Shown: positions 8,965-18,014, counted from the stretch's first letter. The stretch: 64,000 bases of DNA from Pedobacter psychrophilus (GCF_001652725.1 NZ_LWHJ01000028.1:124001-188000), one strand, 5' to 3'. Made by a program: numbers and translations. The notes: generated by a model not told the origin, from the letters alone.

Positions 8965-9518
8965 TAGAGCGCTTCTGAAATATGAGTTAAAAAATTAAAA
9001 TCATCAATCTCTGTTTCATAAAATTTTGCAGAAGACCATTTATAATCTGCTGACTCCTTCGCTAAATTCCACTTTTCTTGTACTGGATTATTGTGAATGT
9101 ATTCTATTTTTTGAAACACTTTTTCTCGTGAATCCATTAGTATAGCTAAGGCATCTCTTTGCCAAAAGCGATATTTTCTTTCTAGTTCATCAACTTTAAA
9201 TTGATTCAGAAAATCAGATTGATTTTGTTGGAGGAGTTTCTGAAATTGATGAGCAGTGAATTTATTGAAACTGGCATAAGGCATTTCTTTTCCATTTAAG
9301 GCTTTCATCTTCCAAATGATATGAATGTGATTAGGCATAATGGCAAATGCATAAACAATGATTTTCTCTCTTGAAACTAATTCTTCTAAACTGTTGATAA
9401 TGATGTTTTTAAATTCATCGTTGGCTAAGAGATGTTTCCAGTCATTTATAGTTGCTGTCCAAAAGTAAACTTCATTGAGAAGCATGATGGAATTTCTTTG
9501 TGATTTGAACATATCCAT
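8964..9518 (-). CDS. REP-associated tyrosine transposase (RAYT), Y1/HUH family
   Basis: The 184-residue protein belongs to the IS200/IS605-like TnpA_REP group. The HUH metal motif is MPNHIHIIW (His64 and His66), and the predicted nucleophile is Tyr140 in KIEYIHNNPV, a hallmark of RAYTs. WQRDALAILMDSREKVFQKI forms the preceding helix. These single-domain enzymes cleave and join single-stranded DNA at palindromic REP sequences, and they are usually single-copy and host-domesticated. Palindromes of one family flank this gene: one overlaps the stop codon and an inverted copy lies 42 bases upstream of the start, which supports the assignment. No IS-type partner gene (TnpB) is present. The gene looks intact. 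Confidence 0.9.
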   Translation of the reverse strand: MDMFKSQRNSIMLLNEVYFWTATINDWKHLLANDEFKNIIINSLEELVSREKIIVYAFAIMPNHIHIIWKMKALNGKEMPYASFNKFTAHQFQKLLQQNQSDFLNQFKVDELERKYRFWQRDALAILMDSREKVFQKIEYIHNNPVQEKWNLAKESADYKWSSAKFYETEIDDFNFLTHISEAL

Positions 9519-9559
9519 AATTAAAGGTAAAAAATTTGGTGGTTAATTATGGATATGGT

Positions 9560-9589
9560 GGTTTCGGTCTGTGAGGACACAGACCGAGG
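9560..9589 (-). repeat. REP-like palindrome, copy 2 (inverted)
   Basis: This copy has a perfect 9-bp stem (CGGTCTGTG with CACAGACCG around a 4-base loop) and is in inverted orientation relative to copies 1 and 3. With copy 1 it brackets the RAYT gene head to head, the arrangement of a minimal REP-RAYT unit (REPtron). Confidence 0.82.
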
Positions 9590-9844
9590 TGGAAATGAGT
9601 TTTCCACAATTAAAAATCATAAAATATTGCTATAGTCTTTTACATACTCTAAAAACACCATTAAATATCTGTATTACAAGGTTTCATGTAATTTTTATAC
9701 TCTTAATTCATTTCTAATTTTCAACTGAATCAATGTGTGGATTTTTATCTGTTTTCGTATAAAAATCTAATTTTAAAACTTAACTGTTTAAAACTAAAAC
9801 CTAGTAATCGTTTGTAAATCAATATCTTATTTCTATAATTAATA
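9590..9844. other. AT-rich intergenic stretch with no recognised gene
   Basis: With REP copy 2, this makes up the 326-base gap between the RAYT gene and the next ORF. It is strongly AT-rich, with runs of T and A, and no ORF, RNA gene or terminator is evident. It probably contains the promoter of the gene at 9845. Confidence 0.5.
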
Positions 9845-10207
9845 ATGAAAAATATGAACACATTAAAATCATTTGGAAAATATACGATGTCTCAAACACA
9901 TTTTGGCTGGAGCGTAGAAAAATTAAGATTAGAGTTCAAAAATCGGTATTTATCCTATACTACTTATGGATTAAAAGTTGGATTGGAGGCTGATGTTTCT
10001 CACCTTTCGCTGTTTTACAAAGTTGATCAAGACTTTATTATTCCTATTCTAAACAATCCGTTTAAAGATATAGATTCTTCAAATCGTTCATTAAGATCCA
10101 TAGCTTTTGAAACTAGAAGAGCGGCTAAGGAGTTTGAAAATCTGTTGTCTCATGAATATCCGAATAAATTTATCTTCAAATTCAACGAGTTATTTCCAAA
10201 ATCCTAA
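9845..10207 (+). CDS. Hypothetical protein bracketed by REP repeats
   Basis: I do not recognise this 120-residue protein. It starts MKNMNTLKSFGKYTM and has no signal peptide, membrane segment or obvious catalytic motif. It is rich in aromatic and charged residues, with a C-terminal amphipathic segment (about residues 80-104, RSIAFETRRAAKEFENLL) that may be a helix. Internal starts at residues 4 and 15 are possible. It lies between REP copies 2 and 3, separated from the core genes on both sides, so it may be a passenger of the mobile region or a small accessory gene. Its AT-rich, normal-looking codon use suggests a real gene, but this is not proven. Confidence 0.55.
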   Translation: MKNMNTLKSFGKYTMSQTHFGWSVEKLRLEFKNRYLSYTTYGLKVGLEADVSHLSLFYKVDQDFIIPILNNPFKDIDSSNRSLRSIAFETRRAAKEFENLLSHEYPNKFIFKFNELFPKS

Positions 10208-10214
10208 ATCAAAC

Positions 10215-10243
10215 CCTCGTCTGTGTCCTCACAGACCGAAACC
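10215..10243 (+). repeat. REP-like palindrome, copy 3
   Basis: This 29-base copy has the same orientation as copy 1, with one G missing from the 5' stem (CCTCGTCTGTG) and a perfect TCACAGACCGAAACC half. It lies seven bases after the stop codon of the 120-residue gene. Its presence outside the RAYT unit shows that the repeat is dispersed, not just an IS end. Confidence 0.8.
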
Positions 10244-10249
10244 GCATAA

Positions 10250-10375
10250 AACAGCAATAACCCAAATTAAATAAACTGGATTGGACGAAAAGCCCACAGC
10301 GTAGCGAGGACTTGTAGGGAAAGCCAGATTATCGGAACTTATGAAACACCAAACCAAGCTTTTCAAAACTTTAAA
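10250..10375. repeat. Possible degenerate intergenic repeat
   Basis: The stretch includes GGACGAAAAGCCCACAGCG, then GGACTTGTAGGGAAAGCC, in an otherwise AT-rich gap. It is more GC-rich than its surroundings. It resembles dispersed intergenic sequences that I associate with Bacteroidota genomes, but I see no second good copy in this window. Confidence 0.3.
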
Positions 10376-10429
10376 ATTTTAATATCTTTACAGCTCATTT
10401 AACACTGTTTACAGCAGTATCAATGAAAT

Positions 10430-11383
10430 ATGAAAGCATATCAAACACTTCTTTATTATTGCTATAGCCACATCCAGGATGCGGAGCAATACACAAAAAA
10501 TCATCTCAATTTTTGTAAATCTTTAGGTTTAACCGGTCGTATTATTATAGCCGATGAAGGTATAAATGGTACAGTTTCTGGCAAAGCCGATGCTTGTAAA
10601 GCTTATATGGATTACATTTATGCCGATGGTAGGTTTAATGCAACCGAATTTAAAATTGATGAGGTTGATAAACCTTCTTTCATTAAAATACATTGCCGTT
10701 ATAAAACAGAAATAGTTTATTCAGGCTTAAAAGATCCTTCGTATATAAATCCTACGCAAGAAACCGGTAAACATCTTGAGCCTAAAGCATTTGCCGAAAT
10801 GAAAGATCGAGATGATGTGGTGATTTTAGATGTGCGCTCTAATTATGAGCATAGTATGGGAAAGTTTAAAAACGCGATAACTTTAGACATTGAGAATTTT
10901 AGGGATTTTCCCGCCATGATTAATGAGCTGGCACAATATAAAGACAAAAAAATATTAACCTATTGCACTGGTGGAATTAAATGTGAAAAAGCATCAGCTT
11001 TACTTTTAAAAGAGGGTTTTAAAGATGTTTATCAGTTGCATGGAGGGATTATTAAATACGGTAAGGAAACAGATGGAAAAGATTTTGACGGTAAATGTTA
11101 TGTTTTTGATAATAGACTTGCTGTTGATGTCAATAAAATAAATCCAACGGTTGTTTCAAGTTGCGGTAACTGCGGTAAAACTACTACCAAGATGATTAAC
11201 TGCGCCAACCCAGAGTGCAATAAACATTTTACGCAATGTAATGAATGCGGAGTCACGTTGGATGGCTCTTGTTCTGATGTCTGTCAAAATCATCCAAGAA
11301 AAAGACCTTATGACGGCACAGGATATTATGTAAAAGTACCACAACCAATTATTAAGAAAACGATTATTTTAGCGCAATCTTAA
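10430..11383 (+). CDS. trhO: tRNA uridine(34) hydroxylase TrhO (rhodanese family)
   Basis: The 317-residue product matches the YceA/TrhO architecture. An N-terminal ferredoxin-like domain (residues 1-95, with IIIADEGINGTVSG) precedes a rhodanese domain (about 115-220). The active-site loop is CTGGIKCEKA with Cys179. A Cys-rich C-terminal tail follows, with several CxxC-like pairs that may bind zinc. TrhO uses molecular oxygen to hydroxylate U34 of certain tRNAs to 5-hydroxyuridine, a step toward mo5U/cmo5U-type wobble bases. It is a single gene and overlaps the convergent next gene by 20 bases at the 3' end. Confidence 0.93.
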   Translation: MKAYQTLLYYCYSHIQDAEQYTKNHLNFCKSLGLTGRIIIADEGINGTVSGKADACKAYMDYIYADGRFNATEFKIDEVDKPSFIKIHCRYKTEIVYSGLKDPSYINPTQETGKHLEPKAFAEMKDRDDVVILDVRSNYEHSMGKFKNAITLDIENFRDFPAMINELAQYKDKKILTYCTGGIKCEKASALLLKEGFKDVYQLHGGIIKYGKETDGKDFDGKCYVFDNRLAVDVNKINPTVVSSCGNCGKTTTKMINCANPECNKHFTQCNECGVTLDGSCSDVCQNHPRKRPYDGTGYYVKVPQPIIKKTIILAQS

Positions 11384-12200
11384 CTAAAACAGGGCAATGA
11401 TCTGATGGATATTTCCCTTGATAAGTATCTGTTAAAACGCCCCAATTACTTGTTGTAAAGTGTTTGCTTACAAAAACATGATCAATAATGGCTGTTCCTG
11501 TAACTGATTTTCCGAAGTTTTGAAAAGAGTTGTTATTGGCATATGGATATTTTACTTGCGTATAGCTATCTATTAATAAATCGCTTTTTTCTATAATTTC
11601 ATAAGGCTCACTATCATGATTTCCATTTAAATCGCCCATAAAAACAGCGGGATTTTTGCCTGCAATTAGTTCTATTTTAGAAATTATAAGTTTACTGCTT
11701 TCTTTTCGGGCTATCACTCCCTGATGGTCATAATGAGCGTTAAAAACATAAAATTTCTTTTTTGTTATCTTATCTTTTATGTACACCCAAGAGCATATTC
11801 TTTTGCAGCAAGTGGCGTCCCATCCTAAACTCGGAGTTTCAGGTGTTTCTGATAGCCAAAAATCTCCCTTGTCCAAAAGTTCAAACTTGTCTTTTTTGTA
11901 AAAAATAGCCGAATGTTCTCCAGCATCTTGTCCATCATCTCGCCCTTTCCCATAAACTGCATAGTTTGGCAAAGCAGTTAAAACATCTTGGATTTGGTTC
12001 TTAAAGGCCTCTTGGATTCCCAAAATATCAAAATCGTGAAAACGAATTAAAGAAGAAACAGCCATTCGGCGATCTTTCCATAAGTTACCTACATCCGAAG
12101 ATGTTTCTAATCTGAGATTATAAGTACCTACTGTTAAATTTTGGGCTTTTACACAATAAGTGATTGATATAAGCAAAACGATGCAGAAAAACTTTCTCAT
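11364..12200 (-). CDS. Secreted endonuclease/exonuclease/phosphatase-family protein
   Basis: A signal peptide (MRKFFCIVLLISITYCVKAQN) precedes a DNase I-like fold. The metal-binding and catalytic motifs are visible: LGIQEAF (Glu), NAHYDHQG (His), VFMGDLNGNHDSEPY (Asp/Asn), IIDHVFVSK and the final SDHCPVLVKI (Asp-His). The usual length for this group is about 270-290 residues, and this one has 278. In Bacteroidota these proteins are often annotated as nucleases or phosphodiesterases of unknown substrate. The location is periplasmic or secreted. The 3' end overlaps the end of trhO by 20 bases on the opposite strand. Confidence 0.87.
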   Translation of the reverse strand: MRKFFCIVLLISITYCVKAQNLTVGTYNLRLETSSDVGNLWKDRRMAVSSLIRFHDFDILGIQEAFKNQIQDVLTALPNYAVYGKGRDDGQDAGEHSAIFYKKDKFELLDKGDFWLSETPETPSLGWDATCCKRICSWVYIKDKITKKKFYVFNAHYDHQGVIARKESSKLIISKIELIAGKNPAVFMGDLNGNHDSEPYEIIEKSDLLIDSYTQVKYPYANNNSFQNFGKSVTGTAIIDHVFVSKHFTTSNWGVLTDTYQGKYPSDHCPVLVKIALK

Positions 12201-12297
12201 AATTTTAATAAACGTTTAAAAATAATTATTAATACAAGACCTTTTTAGGTAATTCTAAATCTAAATTAAACCAATAAGCATAATTTGTTAATGATGA

Positions 12298-14889
12298 TTA
12301 TTGGTTTCTCAAAACCTCTAAAGGCGGGTTGTTCAATATTTTTCTACTACTTAAAACTCCAGTAATTACTACTAATGTGGTTATAGAAATAAAGAGGGTT
12401 AAGATTGGCAAAAGAGTTGGGGCAAAGGAGCTTTCAAAGCTAAATGCCGCTAAAGCCCAACTTCCAAACAAAGCCAAAACCAGTCCAGTTCCTGTTGCAA
12501 TTAATCCTAAAAACAAATATTCTATTGCAGTAATTGTTAATATTTGCTTTTTACTTGCGCCTAACGTTCTCAAAAGAATACTTTCTTGCAGCCTTTGGTT
12601 TTTACTGATTAAAACCGAAGACAATAAAACAATCCATCCGGTTGCCATACTAAAAGTTGCCATAAACTTTATTACGAAACCGATTTTTGAAAGAAGCTCA
12701 TCTAAAACTTCTAAAATTAGCGCTAAATCTATCATTGATATATTAGGAAACTTTTTAACAACAGCTGTTTGATACGTTGCAGACGCATTTTTGTTAGGAA
12801 CATGAGTCATCAATACATGAAATTGTGGCGCATTCTCTAAAACCCCGGTTGGGAAAACTATTCTAAAATTGGTTTGCATCCTATTCCAATTAACCTCTCT
12901 TAAACTACCTACTATTGTGGGTATCATTACACCTTGAACGTTAAAAAGAATTTTATCGCCCACAACAACTTTTATTCTTTTTGCATAACCTTGTTCTATA
13001 GAAACATATATCAAGTCGTTGGGGTTTTTAACATTCCCAACCCATTTACCTGCTGTAATTTTTTCTGCCTGAGTTAAAGTATCTTGAAATGTAACCCTTA
13101 ATTCTCCTCTAAAAGCCCTTTTTGAAGGCTCTTCGTTTTTTTCCTCTTTATTTTTTTGTGACGATAAACTATCGGCTTTAGCCAAATCATTAGCGCTTTT
13201 ACCATTTATTTCTTCAATCCTTACGGTGATGATTGGCACCTGGTTCATTACTGGCAAATTGTACTTTTTGGTAAGTTGTGCCACACTATCTTTTTGGTCA
13301 TTCTGGATATCGAATAAAATCATATTTGGTTGATTTTCTCCTGCGGCCAGTGTAACACTTTTAATTAAAATACCTTGCACAAAAAATAGCGTACAAATAA
13401 ATGCAGTTGATAAACCGATGGAGACAGTTAGCATTAAAGTTTGATTATTCGGCCTATATAAATTAGCAAAACCTTGTCTCCATAGATATCCTAAAGATTC
13501 TGGAATTGATTTTTTTACCAACCACATCAATAGTTTTGAAATTGAAAAGAGCAATATGAACGCAACTAATATACTTGCCGTAAAAGAAATTGCTTGCACT
13601 AATGTGCTCATTTGCAAATAGGTAAAACCAAATACAAATAATAAAATCAATAAATAAACTAGCCATTTTAGAAAATCTATATTGCTTCTCTCCGTTTCAA
13701 AAGAAGACCTTAAAGCATTTAATGGAGATATTCTGCGAACGCTTAGTAAAGATGGCAAAGCAAATAAAATAGAGATGATAACACCCAGGCTAATTCCTTG
13801 CGCAATTGCCGTCCAAGATATTTGCATAGTGATTTGAACGGGCAAAAAGTCTTTTAAAACGCTAGGGAGTATAAATTGTATGGCTGTTCCTAAAACTGTT
13901 CCCAACACAGCACCTAATAATCCTAAAAAGAAAATTTGTATCAAGAAAATAAGAAATGCTTCCTTTGCTTTTACGCCAAGGCAGCGTAATGTTGCTATAG
14001 TTCCCAGCTTTTCCTTAATATAAACATGGATTGCGCTACCTACGCCAATGCAACCTAATAAAAGCGCAATAAATCCTGCTAAAGCCAAAAACCGACTTAA
14101 ATCTTTAAAAGAACGCCCGGTATTTTCTTTGGTTGATAATATTGTTTCTATATCAAATCCTGCTTTTTCTGCCTTTGCTTCAATGTTTTTGACAGCTTTC
14201 TCTGCAGCTTTCGCTTGATTAAATTTGAAGTAATATTTGTATTGTATCCTACTCCCAATCTGAGTGAGACCGGTTTTTTCTAAATATTGCATTGGGATAT
14301 ATACCACGGGAGCTATGGAAGAAGTGATTCCCGTTTGACCCGGTGCTTTCTCCAATGCTCCGGCAATTTCAAAATTAAGCGCTCCAACTTTGATAGAATC
14401 TCCAACATTTGCACCGTATTGCAGCATCAATGTTTTATCAACTATTGCCTTTTTACCTTTTTGAAAGTTTCTTCCTGCTGCTATTGGATTGGTTTCAATT
14501 TCTCCGTAGAAAGGAAAGGCGCCTTGTAAAGCCTTAATTTGAACAAGTCTGCTGTTTTGGTTTTTAATAAAGTAAACCATAGAGGCAAAACTTCTTTCGG
14601 TACTTTGCTGGTCACCTAATGTATCCAATAAAACCGCGAAATCCTTTTCAGCTGGTTTTCTACTGTCTAAGATTAAATCCGCTCCAGCTAATTCTTTAGC
14701 TTGGTTATCAATATCTTTTTCTAAGTTATCCCTAAAAGAATAAACGGCGACTAAAGCAGCAATTCCTAAAACGATAGAGGAAATAAACAATAGCAATCGA
14801 GATTTATTCTTACGACTATCTCGCCACGCCATTTTGAAAATCCAACCAAAGTTGATTCCTTTTTTCTCTAAAAATTGATTGTTCAACAT
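12298..14889 (-). CDS. FtsX-like ABC transporter permease, YbbP type
   Basis: The 863-residue protein has the layout of large FtsX-type permeases. There is an N-terminal membrane segment (about residues 30-50), a long periplasmic region, a block of three helices (about 265-385) and a second pair of FtsX blocks. The last of these spans about residues 730-845 and ends in the typical NPPLEVLRNQ tail. It follows the ATPase gene by 16 bases, so the two form one exporter. E. coli YbbAP is the best-known relative; a role in lipid or hydrophobic-compound export has been discussed, but the substrate is not settled. The divergent SGNH esterase matches the ybbA/ybbP/tesA neighbourhood in E. coli. Confidence 0.9.
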   Translation of the reverse strand: MLNNQFLEKKGINFGWIFKMAWRDSRKNKSRLLLFISSIVLGIAALVAVYSFRDNLEKDIDNQAKELAGADLILDSRKPAEKDFAVLLDTLGDQQSTERSFASMVYFIKNQNSRLVQIKALQGAFPFYGEIETNPIAAGRNFQKGKKAIVDKTLMLQYGANVGDSIKVGALNFEIAGALEKAPGQTGITSSIAPVVYIPMQYLEKTGLTQIGSRIQYKYYFKFNQAKAAEKAVKNIEAKAEKAGFDIETILSTKENTGRSFKDLSRFLALAGFIALLLGCIGVGSAIHVYIKEKLGTIATLRCLGVKAKEAFLIFLIQIFFLGLLGAVLGTVLGTAIQFILPSVLKDFLPVQITMQISWTAIAQGISLGVIISILFALPSLLSVRRISPLNALRSSFETERSNIDFLKWLVYLLILLFVFGFTYLQMSTLVQAISFTASILVAFILLFSISKLLMWLVKKSIPESLGYLWRQGFANLYRPNNQTLMLTVSIGLSTAFICTLFFVQGILIKSVTLAAGENQPNMILFDIQNDQKDSVAQLTKKYNLPVMNQVPIITVRIEEINGKSANDLAKADSLSSQKNKEEKNEEPSKRAFRGELRVTFQDTLTQAEKITAGKWVGNVKNPNDLIYVSIEQGYAKRIKVVVGDKILFNVQGVMIPTIVGSLREVNWNRMQTNFRIVFPTGVLENAPQFHVLMTHVPNKNASATYQTAVVKKFPNISMIDLALILEVLDELLSKIGFVIKFMATFSMATGWIVLLSSVLISKNQRLQESILLRTLGASKKQILTITAIEYLFLGLIATGTGLVLALFGSWALAAFSFESSFAPTLLPILTLFISITTLVVITGVLSSRKILNNPPLEVLRNQ

Positions 14890-14905
14890 TTAATATTTTT
14901 TGAGG

Positions 14906-15616
14906 TTAAACAATAGTTTTTAAAGCTTTTTCAGTTGGCTCATCGCTAATGATGTTTCCGTTTCTAATTTTAATAATCCTATTTGTTTTTGATGCTAATT
15001 CTAGATCATGAGTTACAATTACCAATGTAGTACCTGCTTGCGTATTTAAATCAAAAAGAAGTTGCTCAATTTTAACGCTTGTTTCTCCATCTAAATTACC
15101 TGTAGGTTCATCGGCAAATAATATGGCGGGTTTAGTAGAAAATGCTCTAGCTAAAGAAACTCTTTGCTGCTCACCGCCAGAAAGTTGAACAGGATAATGG
15201 TGAGAACGGTCTGCCAAACCCACTTTATCTAATAAATCCAATGCAACGCTTTTGATGTTTTTTTCCCTTCTTAATTCTAACGGAACCATAACGTTTTCTA
15301 AAGCCGTTAAAGTTGGCATCAACTGAAAGTTTTGAAAAATAAACCCAATATTTTGATTTCTTACCGCTGCTAGCTCATCTTCAGATAAATTGGTTAAATC
15401 AATATTGTTTAAAATCACTTTCCCCGATGTAGATTTGTCTAAACCGGCACATAAACCCAGGAGTGTTGTTTTTCCACTTCCGGATGGTCCAGTAATTGCA
15501 ATTGATGAACCTTTATCAATAGAAAAATTTATATCTTGAAGCACATTTAAAGATTTCCCCGCACTTTTATAGGTTTTGTATACGTTTATTACATCTAATA
15601 TGATGGTGTCTTGCAT
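14906..15616 (-). CDS. ABC transporter ATP-binding protein, YbbA/LolD type
   Basis: The 236-residue ATPase has a Walker A GPSGSGKT (residues 43-50), a Q-loop FIFQNFQLMPTLTALENV, the signature LSGGEQQRVSLARAF, a Walker B ILFADEPTGNLD and an H-loop VIVTHD. This set is typical of the MacB/LolD/YbbA subfamily that powers FtsX-like permeases. It is upstream of the permease gene with a 16-base gap, so the two are probably translated from one mRNA. It is divergent from the SGNH hydrolase gene, with 107 bases between the starts. Confidence 0.93.
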   Translation of the reverse strand: MQDTIILDVINVYKTYKSAGKSLNVLQDINFSIDKGSSIAITGPSGSGKTTLLGLCAGLDKSTSGKVILNNIDLTNLSEDELAAVRNQNIGFIFQNFQLMPTLTALENVMVPLELRREKNIKSVALDLLDKVGLADRSHHYPVQLSGGEQQRVSLARAFSTKPAILFADEPTGNLDGETSVKIEQLLFDLNTQAGTTLVIVTHDLELASKTNRIIKIRNGNIISDEPTEKALKTIV

Positions 15617-15723
15617 TTTGGCAAATTTTAATAAAAAGAATAGCTTAAACTTAAAGATTAATTATCTGTTACTTTTATTTGTTTAACATTTAAAGTTCAT
15701 TTTTTGATTTACACAACTACATT

Positions 15724-16404
15724 ATGTTACGAATTACTTTTGCCCTTTCATTAATAATCATTGTTATAACCTCTTGCGGGGATAATGCCAATAAAGCTAA
15801 AGACACTGAAAACCCCACAACAGAAACCACAATAGTTGCTAATACACCTAATAAAAACATACTTTTTTTTGGCACCAGTTTAACGGCTGGTTTAGGTTTA
15901 AATCAATCCGAAGCTTATCCTGCCTTAATTCAACACAAAATAGATTCTTTAAATTTAAATTATAAAGTTATAAATGGAGGTTTAAGCGGGGAAACTTCTG
16001 CTGGCGGAAAAAGCAGAATAGATTGGCTTTTAAAGCAGCCTATATCTGTTTTTGTTTTAGAACTTGGCGCAAATGATGGATTAAGAGGCATCCCTGTAAA
16101 AGAAACAAGGGCAAATTTACAAGCCATCATCAATAGGGTAAAAGAAAAATATCCTGATGTGATTATGGTAATGGAAGGGATGCAAATGCCGCCAAATATG
16201 GGTGAAAAATACACTCAAGACTTTAAAGAAACTTTTAGTTTATTAGCTAAAGAAAATGATATGATTTACGTTCCTTTTTTATTAGAAGGTGTGGGTGGAG
16301 TAGCTAAATTAAATCAAGATGATGGCATTCATCCTACCAAAGAAGGTCAAAAAATTCTAGCTGAAAATGTTTGGAAAATGCTAAAACCTGCGCTCCTTGA
16401 TTAG
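15724..16404 (+). CDS. SGNH/GDSL-family arylesterase-like lipoprotein
   Basis: The N-terminus is a lipoprotein signal (LIIIVITSCG, lipid Cys18), followed by a Thr/Lys-rich linker. The SGNH blocks are clear: FFGTSLTAGLGL carries the catalytic Ser52 (the usual GDSL Asp is Thr), NGGLSGETSAGG the Gly, LELGANDGLRG the Asn, and DDGIHPTKEGQ the Asp/His. It is about the size of TesA-like hydrolases, which cleave acyl esters or thioesters. The neighbouring YbbA/YbbP exporter genes are divergent, as in a conserved neighbourhood of this enzyme class. The Asp-to-Thr change next to the nucleophile is a mild oddity and does not remove a catalytic residue. Confidence 0.88.
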   Translation: MLRITFALSLIIIVITSCGDNANKAKDTENPTTETTIVANTPNKNILFFGTSLTAGLGLNQSEAYPALIQHKIDSLNLNYKVINGGLSGETSAGGKSRIDWLLKQPISVFVLELGANDGLRGIPVKETRANLQAIINRVKEKYPDVIMVMEGMQMPPNMGEKYTQDFKETFSLLAKENDMIYVPFLLEGVGGVAKLNQDDGIHPTKEGQKILAENVWKMLKPALLD

Positions 16405-16525
16405 ATTTATCGTGGTTTAAAATCCAGTTATTTTATTGAGATTTATTTTTGCGATTAGAAAATTATAGCTTCTGTAACTAAGCGAAACCCCAAACAATTG
16501 TTGAGCATTAGAAAGTTCGATTCAT

Positions 16526-16555
16526 AAAAAAAGAGGTTTTTTCAAACCTCTTTTT
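16526..16555. terminator. Bidirectional hairpin terminator between esterase gene and dnaA
   Basis: AAAAAGAGGTTT pairs with AAACCTCTTTTT around a short loop. The A run on one side and T run on the other let it act on both strands. It lies between the convergent ends of the esterase gene and dnaA. Confidence 0.75.
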
Positions 16556-16586
16556 TATTATAAATTCCTTAAATGAGATTTTTTGA

Positions 16587-18014
16587 TTAGCTCATTTTTA
16601 ATTTCTTCTGTATATCGTGAACGTAAGCTTTAAACTTTTTATCGGTATCTATTAAATCCTCAACAGTTTGACAAGCATAAATCACAGTAGAGTGATCTCT
16701 TCCGCCAAAAAATGCGCCTATACTTTTTAAAGATGTTTTAGTGTGGCTTTTAGAAAGATACATAGAAATTTGACGAGCTTGTACAATCTCTCTTTTTCTT
16801 GTCTTAGATTTTACCATCTCAATAGGAACTTCAAAATACTCACACACCAATTTTTGGATGTATTCCATCGAAATTTCTTTGCTGGTATTTTTGATAAAAT
16901 TCTTTAACATTTGTTTAGCTAACGCTAAATCAATCTCTTTCTTGTTTAAAGTGGATTGTGCTAATAATGAAACCATTGCACCTTCTAATTCTCTAACGTT
17001 ATTATCAATGTTGTTAGCAACATATTCAATCACATCATTTGGCAGCTCAATTCCGTCTTGATACATCTTCTTTTTTAAGATGGCCATTCGGGTTTCCATA
17101 TCTGGGACAGAAAGATCTGCTGATAATCCCCATTTAAACCTCGATAATAAACGCTCTTCTAATCCAGCCAAATCTTTTGGTGGTTTATCAGATGTTAAGA
17201 TCAATTGTTTGCCGCTTTGATGCAAATGGTTAAATATGTGGAAGAAAATATCCTGTGTTTTATCCTTACCGGCAAAATTATGCACATCATCCATAATGAT
17301 GATATCCATTGCCTGGTAAAAATTCACAAAATCGTTTATTGTATTGTTTTTCAATGAATCTACAAACTGCTGGCAAAATTTCTCGCAAGAAACATAAATA
17401 ACCAACTTATCCGGCATCGTTTTCTTAACCTCGTTACCTATCGCTTGTGCCAAATGTGTTTTACCCAAACCAACACCGCCATAAATCATTAAAGGATTAA
17501 AAGAAGTTCCACCTGGTTTTGCGCCTACTGCATATCCAGCAGATCTTGCCAAACGGTTACAATCTCCTTCAATAAAATTCTCGAAAGTATAATTTGGATT
17601 TAATTGCGGATCTACTTGTAATTTCTTTAATCCTGGTATTACAAAAGGATTTTTTATGTCTTTATTTAATGCAATTGGCATTGGGATAGATTGATTTTTC
17701 CCTTCTGCTCCGTTGCCAGATGATGGTAAATTAGTGGTGAAAGGTTTTTGAGATGATGATTTTTCTACAACAATATTGTATTCTAATCTTCCTTTATCCC
17801 CAAGGTGTTTCTTAACGGTTTTTCTTAAAAGCCCAACATAATGTTCTTCTAGCCACTCGTAAAAAAATAAGCTAGGTACCTGAATGGTCAATACGCTTTC
17901 TTCTAATCTTAAAGGAATAATCGGCTCGAACCAAGTTTTAAAACTTTGGGTCGGGATGTTATCCTTAATAATTTGAAGACAGTTCTCCCATACATTGGTA
18001 CAAGTTTTTTCCAT
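16587..18014 (-). CDS. dnaA: Chromosomal replication initiator DnaA
   Basis: The 475-residue protein has all DnaA domains. Domain I is at residues about 1-80, followed by a low-complexity linker at about 85-120. The AAA+ domain has Walker A GGVGLGKTH (179-187), Walker B IIIMDDVHNF and a sensor II region with NVRELEGAM. Domain IV has the DNA-binding signature GGRDHSTVIYACQ near the C-terminus. DnaA opens oriC at DnaA boxes in its ATP form. No cluster of DnaA boxes (TTATCCACA-like) is visible in the short flanks, in line with Bacteroidota where dnaA is often not next to the origin. It appears to be a single gene. Confidence 0.97.
   Translation of the reverse strand: MEKTCTNVWENCLQIIKDNIPTQSFKTWFEPIIPLRLEESVLTIQVPSLFFYEWLEEHYVGLLRKTVKKHLGDKGRLEYNIVVEKSSSQKPFTTNLPSSGNGAEGKNQSIPMPIALNKDIKNPFVIPGLKKLQVDPQLNPNYTFENFIEGDCNRLARSAGYAVGAKPGGTSFNPLMIYGGVGLGKTHLAQAIGNEVKKTMPDKLVIYVSCEKFCQQFVDSLKNNTINDFVNFYQAMDIIIMDDVHNFAGKDKTQDIFFHIFNHLHQSGKQLILTSDKPPKDLAGLEERLLSRFKWGLSADLSVPDMETRMAILKKKMYQDGIELPNDVIEYVANNIDNNVRELEGAMVSLLAQSTLNKKEIDLALAKQMLKNFIKNTSKEISMEYIQKLVCEYFEVPIEMVKSKTRKREIVQARQISMYLSKSHTKTSLKSIGAFFGGRDHSTVIYACQTVEDLIDTDKKFKAYVHDIQKKLKMS

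Noticed and set aside
9597-9745. DnaA-box-like sequences TTTTCCACA (about 9600) and TGTGGATTT (about 9735)
   Set aside because: Only two imperfect boxes, far apart, inside a mobile repeat region; no box cluster or DNA-unwinding element, so not enough for an origin.
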